This document shows positions 1 through 4,711 of a DNA stretch of 5,546 nt, piece after piece. The position numbers and the translations under genes are program-made. The DNA is from JANOGU01 sp964602115 (GTDB lineage Bacteria > Pseudomonadota > Alphaproteobacteria > Rhodobacterales > Rhodobacteraceae): contig CAZRQN010000179.1 in NCBI GenBank assembly GCA_964602115.1, forward strand, positions 1 to 5,546. The letters are read 5' to 3'. Position 1 is the first letter of the stretch. Every line of letters starts with the position of its first letter. Below the pieces are notes generated by a model. That model did no database searches. It saw only the letters and a list, made by a program, of their open reading frames with translations, and was not told the DNA's origin.

Positions 1-7
1 GGGGGTC

Positions 8-33
8 CAAGGGGGCGGGAAGCCGCCCCCTTG
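8..33 (+). terminator. Strong GC-rich terminator hairpin of an upstream gene outside the window
   Basis: An 11-bp perfect stem (8-18 with 23-33) closes a GAAG tetraloop at 19-22. On the + strand the stem ends in TT and is followed by a short pyrimidine-rich tail (TTGCTTCCCC, 31-40). This fits an intrinsic terminator of a high-GC genome for a + strand gene ending just left of position 1. On the - strand the run after the stem is GGACCCCC with no T-tract, so + strand use is more likely. No coding end is visible, so the terminated gene is unknown. Confidence 0.7.
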
Positions 34-43
34 CTTCCCCCAA

Positions 44-101
44 GCGGCAAAGCCGCGCGGGAGGGGTTCGGGGCCTCTGGCTCCTGCCGGCCGGAGCCGG
101 C
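44..101. other. Non-coding flank with several short inverted repeats
   Basis: This is part of the 166-bp gap before the glycosyltransferase. It holds GCGGC-aaa-GCCGC (44-56), GGCTCC/GGAGCC with an 8-nt loop (79-98), and GCCGGC/GCCGGC around a CGGA loop (86-101). The last two overlap and cannot form together. No open reading frame is supported here. The repeats may be secondary terminator structure or the leader of the next gene. Inverted repeats this short are common by chance at this GC content, so no function is assigned. Confidence 0.3.
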
Positions 102-144
102 GATCCGCCCTTGCCAGAAGGCCGGGCATCGGCGCAACTGGCGG

Positions 145-150
145 TAGAAT
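145..150 (+). promoter_or_regulatory. Possible -10 element (TAGAAT) upstream of the glycosyltransferase gene
   Basis: TAGAAT matches the sigma-70 -10 consensus at 5 of 6 positions and is the most AT-rich hexamer in this flank. No convincing -35 lies 16-18 bp upstream: TTGCCA at 111-116 is 28 bp away, which is too far. Transcription would start near 157, giving a leader of only about 10 nt. The ribosome-binding signal before the ATG is weak (GGCGG at 154-158). This is a candidate only. Confidence 0.25.
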
Positions 151-166
151 CTCCGGCGGTCGCGGC

Positions 167-1387
167 ATGAGAATCCTCCTCGTCCACCAGAACTTTCCCG
201 GCCAGTTCCTCCACCTCGCGCCGGCGCTCGTTGCGCGGGGCCACGAGGTTCGCGCCCTGACCGATGCCACCAACCGCCAGGCCTCGCCGGTGCCGCTGCT
301 GCGCTACCGGCACGCCGCTGCGGCACCGGACGCGGTCGCCACCCGACTGGGGCGGACCTATACCCAGATGTCGGACCGGGGCACCTCCGTGGCGCGGGCC
401 GCCCACGCCCTGCGCGCCACGGGCTATGCGCCCGAGGTGATCCTCGGCCATTCCGGCTGGGGCGAGACGCTGTTTCTCAAGGAGATCTGGCCCGAGGCGC
501 GGCTGATCGTCTATGCGGAATTCTACTATCGCGGCAGCGGCAGGGACGTGGGCTTCGACCCGGAATTCGACCGAATGCCGGTGCTCGACCGGCTGCTCTC
601 CGCCCAGGCGCGGGCCGCGCATCTCGGCCAGGCCGTGCTGCATGCCGACCACGCCATCTCCCCCACGCACTGGCAGGCCGACAGCCATCCCCCCGCATTG
701 CGCAGGCTGATCGACGTCGCCTTCGACGGGGTGGACTGTGCCCGACTTTCGCCCGACCCGGGGGCAGAAGTCACCCTGCCGGACGGCACCCGCCTTGTCG
801 CGGGCGACGAGGTCGTCACCTTCGTTGCGCGAAATCTCGAACCCTATCGCGGCATTCACATCTTCCTGCGCGCCCTGCCGGAGGTCCTGGCGGCCCGCCC
901 GGAGGCCAGGGTGGTCGTGGTCGGCGGCGAGGAGGTCAGCTATGGCCGGCCACCGCCGGGGGGCGAAAGCTGGAAGGCGCGCATGCTGGCGGAACTCGGC
1001 GACAGGCTCGACCGCCCCCGCATCCATTTCACCGGCCGCATACCTCACCCGGCGTTCACGGCGCTGATGCAGGTCACGCGCGTGCATGCCTATCTGACCT
1101 ATCCCTTCGTGCTCTCCTGGTCGATGGTGGAGGCCATGGCCTGCGGGGCGCTGGTCCTGGGCTCCGATACCGCGCCGGTGCGCGAGGTGATCGCCGATGG
1201 CGTGAATGGCCGGCTGGTGCCCTTCTTCGACATCCCGGGCTGGAGCGCCGCGCTGACGGAGGCCCTGGCCGACCCCGCCCGCTTCGCACCCCTGCGCGCC
1301 GCCGCGCGGCAGACCGCGCTTGAACGCTACGATCTTGCCCGCTGCCTTCCCCGCCTGATCCGGCTGGTGGAAGAAGGGCGGAGCTGA
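167..1387 (+). CDS. Glycosyltransferase family 4 (GT-B fold), Glyco_trans_4_3-like
   Basis: This 406-residue protein is probably a soluble, retaining GT-B enzyme that moves a sugar from a nucleotide-sugar donor to an envelope or exopolysaccharide acceptor; donor and acceptor cannot be read from sequence. The start MRILLVHQNFPGQF is the first beta strand plus glycine-turn of the acceptor domain, and it resembles the PF12000 family as I remember it. Other visible blocks are ILGHSGWGE (92-100), FYYRGSGRDVGF (119-130), ARNLEPYRGI (221-230) opening the donor domain, VVVGG near 259-263, and SWSMVEAMACG (317-327), where the second Glu (E322) of the GT4 E-x7-E motif sits. The first Glu of that motif is replaced by Phe (F314), within YPFVLSWS, probably a subfamily trait. 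No signal peptide or membrane segment is seen. The gene stands alone: terminator-like structures lie upstream and convergent hemN lies downstream, so context gives no pathway. Confidence 0.88.
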   Translation: MRILLVHQNFPGQFLHLAPALVARGHEVRALTDATNRQASPVPLLRYRHAAAAPDAVATRLGRTYTQMSDRGTSVARAAHALRATGYAPEVILGHSGWGETLFLKEIWPEARLIVYAEFYYRGSGRDVGFDPEFDRMPVLDRLLSAQARAAHLGQAVLHADHAISPTHWQADSHPPALRRLIDVAFDGVDCARLSPDPGAEVTLPDGTRLVAGDEVVTFVARNLEPYRGIHIFLRALPEVLAARPEARVVVVGGEEVSYGRPPPGGESWKARMLAELGDRLDRPRIHFTGRIPHPAFTALMQVTRVHAYLTYPFVLSWSMVEAMACGALVLGSDTAPVREVIADGVNGRLVPFFDIPGWSAALTEALADPARFAPLRAAARQTALERYDLARCLPRLIRLVEEGRS

Positions 1388-1389
1388 CC

Positions 1390-1403
1390 GGCGCGCTCGC
1401 GCC
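1390..1403 (+). terminator. Small hairpin just after the glycosyltransferase stop codon
   Basis: A perfect 5-bp stem GGCGC/GCGCC with a 4-nt GCTC loop begins three bases after the TGA. There is no T-tract, so on its own it is a weak termination signal. It may act together with the larger hairpin at 1431-1468. Confidence 0.25.
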
Positions 1404-1430
1404 TGGACAGCGGACTTCTCGCCCTTCCGC

Positions 1431-1468
1431 CCGGCAGGGCGCCGCAGGCCCCCGCAGCGGCGCGCCGG
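1431..1468. terminator. Bidirectional GC-rich hairpin between convergent genes
   Basis: The outer stem CCGGC/GCCGG (1431-1435 with 1464-1468) encloses an inner 7-bp stem GCGCCGC/GCGGCGC (1439-1445 with 1457-1463). They are separated by an AGG bulge on one side, with an 11-nt loop. It lies in the 119-bp gap between the converging glycosyltransferase and hemN genes, where a shared terminator is expected. Neither strand shows a T-tract after the stem, so it may pause polymerase, support Rho-dependent termination or protect mRNA ends rather than act as a classic intrinsic terminator. Confidence 0.4.
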
Positions 1469-1506
1469 GAAAGTGGTCCGGTACCGCCCCGCCTCCCGCC
1501 GCGCGC

Positions 1507-2862
1507 TCACACCGCCTGCGAATGCCGTTCGGGCGAGGTCTCGTAGCCATCGAACAGGCTGGCGATGACCCGGGTCAGGGGCCGGCCTTCCGGCAGGATC
1601 GCAAGGCCCTGCCTGTCCAGGGCGACGAAGCCGGGGAAACGCTCCGCCGCCGCGTCGATCAGCCGGTCAAGCACCGCCTCGGCCATTCCGCCGGCGGCCA
1701 GGACCCGGGCCCGGTCCAGGCGGAAGTCGCACATCAGCTGTTCGATGGCCTTGGCCCGGGCTCCGTCCTCCCCAGTGAACCGGTGCCCCCGCGCCGTGGC
1801 GAGCCGGCCTTCGGCGACGGCTGCGGCATGGGCCGAGGTCGCCGAGGCGTTCTGGGCATAGCCCTGGGGAAAGCGCGAGATGGCCGAGGCGCCGAGGCCG
1901 ATCAGTATCTCGGCCGGGTCGTCGGTATAGCCCTGGAAGTTGCGCCGCAGCCGTCCCTCCCGTGCTGCCTGCGCCAGCCCGTCGCCGGGCCGCGCGAAAT
2001 GGTCGATGCCGATGCGCTCGTAGCCGTCCAGGAGGAACAGGCCCGCCGCGCCGTCGAACAGCTTCAGACGTTCGGCTGCGCCGGGCAGGGCACTGTCGTC
2101 GATCATCTGCTGGCGCCGGCTCATCCACGGCACATGGGCATAGCCGTAAAAGGCCACCCGGTTGGGGGCGAGCGCCAGCACCTGCTCCACCGTCGCGGCC
2201 AGGCGGGCCTCGGTCTGGCCCGGAAGGCCGTAGAGAAGGTCCATGTTGACCCCGCTCACGCCCCGCGCCCGCGCCGCTTCCACCGCCCAGCGGGTGACAT
2301 CGGCATCCTGCATCCGGCCGATGGCGGATTGAACAGCGGGGTGGAAGTCCTGCACCCCGATCGAGGCGCGAGTGACGCCCAGGGCTGCCAGCGCGTCCAT
2401 CCTTTCGCTGTCGATCTCGGTGGGGTCGATCTCCACCGACACTTCCGCCCCCTTGTCCAGCGGCCAGCGGCGAAAGATTGCCTCGCCCAGCCGCGTCATC
2501 AGCGCCGGCGGCAGGATCGTCGGGGTGCCGCCGCCAAGATGCAGCCGCGCCAGGCGAATCCCGGCCGGCAGCCGGCGGGCGACAAGCTCGATCTCGGCCT
2601 CCAGCGTGCGGACATAGGCCGCCAGCGGCCGGTCGGTCTGGGTGCCCTGGGTGCGGCAGGCGCAGAACCAGCACAGCCGCCGGCAGAAGGGCACATGCAG
2701 GTAGAGCGAGATCGCCGCACCCTCGGGCACGGAGGCGAGCCATTCCGCCATGTCCCCGGGCCCCACTGCGGGAGAGAAGGACGATGCCGGCGGATAGCTG
2801 GTATAGCGCGGCGCGCGCGCATCGGCCCGACCCAGCGCCGAGATGGGCGATTTCTGTTCCAT
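1507..2862 (-). CDS. hemN: Oxygen-independent coproporphyrinogen III oxidase (radical SAM)
   Basis: This cytoplasmic enzyme of 451 residues converts coproporphyrinogen III to protoporphyrinogen IX by oxidative decarboxylation of two propionate side chains without O2, using S-adenosylmethionine and a [4Fe-4S] cluster. The signature C60-x3-C64-x2-C67-x-C69 in HVPFCRRLCWFCAC separates true HemN from HemW-type relatives. Other family blocks are PRYTSYP (18-24), HLGGGTPT (108-115, SAM binding), VEIDP (143-147), GVQDF (169-173), MDLLYGLPGQT (207-217) and, nearer the C-terminus, RNFQGYT and GLGASAISRF. Length matches E. coli HemN (about 457). The frame extends to 2895, but the ATG at 2862 (MEQKSPIS) suits the family and avoids the FNR box. 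It diverges from fnrL, and a near-consensus FNR box upstream suggests activation at low oxygen. In Rhodobacter the paralogue beside fnrL has been called hemZ, so the symbol could be either. Confidence 0.96.
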   Translation of the reverse strand: MEQKSPISALGRADARAPRYTSYPPASSFSPAVGPGDMAEWLASVPEGAAISLYLHVPFCRRLCWFCACRTQGTQTDRPLAAYVRTLEAEIELVARRLPAGIRLARLHLGGGTPTILPPALMTRLGEAIFRRWPLDKGAEVSVEIDPTEIDSERMDALAALGVTRASIGVQDFHPAVQSAIGRMQDADVTRWAVEAARARGVSGVNMDLLYGLPGQTEARLAATVEQVLALAPNRVAFYGYAHVPWMSRRQQMIDDSALPGAAERLKLFDGAAGLFLLDGYERIGIDHFARPGDGLAQAAREGRLRRNFQGYTDDPAEILIGLGASAISRFPQGYAQNASATSAHAAAVAEGRLATARGHRFTGEDGARAKAIEQLMCDFRLDRARVLAAGGMAEAVLDRLIDAAAERFPGFVALDRQGLAILPEGRPLTRVIASLFDGYETSPERHSQAV

Positions 2863-2869
2863 GTCCCCG

Positions 2870-2875
2870 AGATTA
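2870..2875 (-). promoter_or_regulatory. Predicted hemN -10 element (TAATCT, reading leftward)
   Basis: On the - strand TAATCT lies 32 bp, centre to centre, from the FNR box at 2898-2911. That is the spacing expected of a class II FNR-activated promoter (box at -41.5, -10 hexamer at -12 to -7). It predicts transcription starting at 2863, directly before the hemN ATG at 2862, so the mRNA would be leaderless or nearly so. The bases before the ATG (TCGGGGAC) include a GGGG run that could be a weak, too-close ribosome-binding site if transcription starts further upstream. Confidence 0.45.
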
Positions 2876-2897
2876 GCGGGTAGTGTCAGGCGCAAGT

Positions 2898-2911
2898 TTG
2901 ATGCAGGTCAA
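2898..2911. promoter_or_regulatory. FNR/FnrL-binding site between hemN and fnrL
   Basis: TTGAT-GCAG-GTCAA matches the FNR consensus TTGAT-N4-ATCAA at 9 of 10 defined positions. Read toward hemN it is TTGAC-CTGC-ATCAA. It is centred at 2904.5, exactly 41.5 bases from position 2863 on the hemN side, which is activator spacing. Toward fnrL it ends four bases before the preferred ATG at 2916, so binding there would more likely block than activate fnrL transcription. The neighbouring gene encodes the cognate type of regulator. Confidence 0.85.
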
Positions 2912-2915
2912 GCCG

Positions 2916-3662
2916 ATGCGCATGGGCGCTCCCGTTCTGAAGACCCTGGGCCCGGACTGCGGCGACTGCCCGATCCGCTATCGGGCGGTCTGCGCCCATT
3001 GCAACGATTCCGAACTGCTCCGGCTGGAGGCGATCAAGTATTACCGCAGCTACTCCGCCGGCCAGCCGATTGCCTGGTCGGGCGAGCGCATGGGTTTTGT
3101 CGGCAGCGTCGTCACCGGCGTCGCCTCCCTGACCCAGGCGATGGAGGATGGGCGCCGGCAGATGGTGGGGCTTTTGCTGCCCTCCGATTTCGTCGGCCGC
3201 CCGGGACGCGAGACGGCGCCCTATGACGTGACCGCGATCTCCGACCTCACGCTTTGCTGCTTCCGCAAGGGCCCGTTCGAGGAGCTTCTGCGCTCCACGC
3301 CTCAGGTTGCAGGCCGGCTTCTGGAGATGACGCTGGACGAGCTTGATGCCGCCCGGGAGTGGATGCTGCTTCTCGGCCGCAAGACCGCGCGGGAGAAGAT
3401 CTCGAGCCTGCTCGCCATTCTCGGCCGGCGTGACAGCGCGCTCCGCCACGGGCGCGGGCCGATGGTCTTCGAACTGCCGCTGACGCGCGAACAGATGGCC
3501 GATTACCTCGGCCTGACGATCGAGACCGTCAGCCGCCAGATCGGCGCGCTGAAACGCGAGGGCCTGATCGAACTGCGCGGCACCAGGTCGGTCTCGGTGC
3601 CCGATTACGCAGCGCTTCTCGCCGCCGCCGGCGACGACGCCGACGGCGGGCCGATCGCCTGA
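2916..3662 (+). CDS. fnrL: FnrL, oxygen-sensing FNR/CRP-family transcription regulator
   Basis: FnrL is a homodimeric DNA-binding protein, active when an oxygen-labile [4Fe-4S] cluster is intact, that switches on low-oxygen genes. From the ATG at 2916 it has 248 residues. The N-terminus carries C15-x2-C18-x7-C26-x2-C29 and a CC pair lies at 114-115. C-x2-C-x7-C plus a central Cys is the FnrL/FnrN pattern, unlike the x5 spacing of E. coli FNR. A cNMP-type beta-roll follows (about 35-125), then a long dimer helix (about 138-165) and a winged HTH. Its recognition helix, IETVSRQIGALKREG, has the E203-x2-S206-R207 residues that read TTGAT half-sites. Starts at GTG 2883 and ATG 2901 are also in frame but would place the FNR box inside the gene; ATG 2922 is possible. 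The 2916 choice fits the remembered Rhodobacter length of about 248, and AGG at 2905-2907 could serve the ribosome. It converges on the usp gene. Confidence 0.95.
   Translation: MRMGAPVLKTLGPDCGDCPIRYRAVCAHCNDSELLRLEAIKYYRSYSAGQPIAWSGERMGFVGSVVTGVASLTQAMEDGRRQMVGLLLPSDFVGRPGRETAPYDVTAISDLTLCCFRKGPFEELLRSTPQVAGRLLEMTLDELDAAREWMLLLGRKTAREKISSLLAILGRRDSALRHGRGPMVFELPLTREQMADYLGLTIETVSRQIGALKREGLIELRGTRSVSVPDYAALLAAAGDDADGGPIA
3622..3649. terminator. GC-rich hairpin inside the 3' end of fnrL
   Basis: A 12-position stem (3622-3633 with 3638-3649, one C/A mismatch) closes an ACGA loop. It overlaps the last fnrL codons and lies just beyond the usp stop codon for leftward transcripts. The genes converge with 8 bases between their stop codons and there is no room for a separate terminator, so this structure may serve one or both. 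No T-tract follows on either strand. The repeat also reflects the Ala/Asp/Gly-rich tail coding, so chance formation is possible. Confidence 0.35.
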
Positions 3663-3670
3663 ACCGCGCC

Positions 3671-4516
3671 TCAGTGGGCCAGGAAGACCGGCACCTCCGT
3701 CGCTTCCAGCGTGTTGCGCGTGGCGCCGCCAAGGATCGATTCGCGCAGCCGCGAATGGCCATAGGCGCCCATGACCAGCAGGTCGGCCCCGAACTCGCGC
3801 ACGCGGTCGGCCAGCAATTCGGAAATGCGCGGCCGGGTGCGGGCGGCGACCGTCACCTCGGCCGTCACTCCCTGCCGCACCAGCCAGCGGCAAAGCGGAC
3901 CGCCGGGATCGGCGGCGGCCGGGCCGGAACTGGGCGGATCGACCACCAGCACCTCGACCTGGGCCGCCTGGCGCAGCAGCGGCAATGCGAGACGCGCGGC
4001 GGCCAGTGATTCCGGGCTCTCGTTGAAGGCGACAACAGCCCGGGTCACCCGTGACGGGGCTGCGAGGTTCCCGGGAAGGATGAGGACCGGCGCCCTTCCG
4101 TCGAACAAAGCCGCCTCGACGATTGCCGGATCTTCCGGGGCCGCGCCAGGCCCATAGGGGCGCGCGGCGATCAGCAGGTCGCTATAGCGCGCCCGGTCCC
4201 CGACGGCGCCGGACACCAGCCCGGAGGGCACGGACACCCTTTCGACCGACCAGGCGATCTCCGGCGGGAGTCGGGTGGCGGCGGCTTCCACCGCGGCGGC
4301 GATGGCCCGGGCGTCGGCGTCGGCGCCGGCCTGGCTGGCCTGGATCATGGCGATATCGGTCACCGAGCCATAGTAGCCGATGTGCAGCCGATCGACGCCA
4401 AGAGCCAGAAGGTCGAGATGCGCCTCCTGCGCCAGCACGAAGGGCTGGGCCGCCGCGAGGGCGGACTCGGCCTTTGCCGCATCGGTGACGACCGACAGGA
4501 TGGATTTGAATGCCAT
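3671..4516 (-). CDS. Universal stress protein, tandem UspA domains
   Basis: This is a 281-residue, probably cytoplasmic protein, twice the usual UspA length of about 140-150. Domain 1 (about 1-148) begins MAFKSILSVV, a typical Usp first strand, and ends in APVLILP. Domain 2 (about 156-281) begins SRVTRAVVAFNES and ends in EVPVFLAH. The nucleotide-binding loop of domain 2 is LLVMGAYGHSRLRESILGG: G240-x2-G243-x9-G253, but followed by Gly where ATP-binding Usps have Ser/Thr. The equivalent loop in domain 1 (after DLLIAARPYG) is degenerate, so domain 1 probably does not bind ATP. Usps support survival under stress or energy limitation; the partner here is unknown. The start has an excellent ribosome-binding site at 4521-4527. 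The gene diverges from ccoN with FNR boxes between them, so low-oxygen control is likely. Confidence 0.93.
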   Translation of the reverse strand: MAFKSILSVVTDAAKAESALAAAQPFVLAQEAHLDLLALGVDRLHIGYYGSVTDIAMIQASQAGADADARAIAAAVEAAATRLPPEIAWSVERVSVPSGLVSGAVGDRARYSDLLIAARPYGPGAAPEDPAIVEAALFDGRAPVLILPGNLAAPSRVTRAVVAFNESPESLAAARLALPLLRQAAQVEVLVVDPPSSGPAAADPGGPLCRWLVRQGVTAEVTVAARTRPRISELLADRVREFGADLLVMGAYGHSRLRESILGGATRNTLEATEVPVFLAH

Positions 4517-4520
4517 GGCA

Positions 4521-4527
4521 ACCTCCT
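4521..4527 (-). promoter_or_regulatory. Ribosome-binding site of the usp gene
   Basis: Read on the - strand, AGGAGGT lies four bases before the ATG at 4516. It is a near-perfect anti-16S match, much stronger than the sites before the other genes here, and it fixes the start codon. Strong translation is implied. Confidence 0.9.
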
Positions 4528-4570
4528 ATGGGTTCTGTCCCTCGGCTACCGGTCGCGGGCCTGTGGCGCC

Positions 4571-4584
4571 ATGACCTGCATCAA
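4571..4584. promoter_or_regulatory. FNR/FnrL box, usp-proximal
   Basis: ATGAC-CTGC-ATCAA on the + strand (TTGAT-GCAG-GTCAT toward usp) matches 8 of the 10 defined FNR consensus positions. It is centred at 4577.5. At class II spacing toward usp, transcription would start at 4536, leaving a 19-nt leader that just contains the AGGAGGT site. The matching -10 position (TAGCCG, 4548-4543) is poor. From the ccoN side the same box would sit at about -73.5. Confidence 0.65.
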
Positions 4585-4618
4585 GGGCCGCGGCCGCAGG
4601 TTTTGACCTGAATCAAGG
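4572..4618. repeat. Direct repeat carrying two FNR boxes 32 bp apart
   Basis: The 15-mers at 4572-4586 (TGACCTGCATCAAGG) and 4604-4618 (TGACCTGAATCAAGG) differ at one base. They match slightly beyond the 14-bp FNR core, which suggests a local duplication or strong shared constraint. The 32-bp offset is about three helical turns, so both boxes face the same side of the DNA. A 10-bp palindrome, GGCCGCGGCC (4586-4595), lies between them. Confidence 0.7.
4603..4616. promoter_or_regulatory. FNR/FnrL box, ccoN-proximal
   Basis: TTGAC-CTGA-ATCAA matches 9 of the 10 defined FNR consensus positions and is centred at 4609.5. At class II spacing the ccoN transcript would start at 4651, with a 61-nt leader. 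The implied -10 hexamer (CATCAC, 4639-4644) is weak, as expected for a promoter that depends on an activator. FNR control of ccoNOQP is well established in Rhodobacter and Paracoccus. Confidence 0.85.
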
Positions 4619-4698
4619 CGCGCGTTTCTGCATCGCCGCATCACCGGTTTGCGATGACGAACCCGCCGGCGGCCGAAGGCTGCCCGGCCGGGTCGGAC

Positions 4699-4705
4699 GA
4701 GGGGA
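4699..4705 (+). promoter_or_regulatory. Ribosome-binding site of ccoN
   Basis: GAGGGGA lies six bases before the ATG at 4712 and supports that start codon. Confidence 0.7.
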
Positions 4706-4711
4706 CAAGAA

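Noticed and set aside
1667..2743. A 358-codon open frame within hemN in another frame on the same strand
   Set aside because: It is low-complexity G/A/R/P sequence and the frame is offset from hemN, whose motifs are intact without any frameshift.
1522..2883. A 453-codon open frame on the + strand opposite hemN
   Set aside because: It mirrors hemN almost exactly. Its translation is rich in G, R, P and A with no recognisable domain, and hemN on the other strand has catalytic motifs throughout. Long antisense frames are a by-product of GC-rich codon use.
2883..2915. Upstream in-frame fnrL starts at GTG 2883 and ATG 2901
   Set aside because: They would place the FNR box inside the coding region and add residues not expected from the family length. 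They are not excluded, but ATG 2916 is preferred.
2886..3893. A 335-codon open frame on the - strand spanning fnrL and the start of the usp 3' region
   Set aside because: It overlaps two well-supported genes in other frames and shows no recognisable motif. It is a compositional shadow.
4586..4595. Palindrome GGCCGCGGCC between the FNR boxes as a separate operator
   Set aside because: Short G/C palindromes are frequent at this base composition, it is not exactly centred between the boxes, and no known regulator site was recognised.
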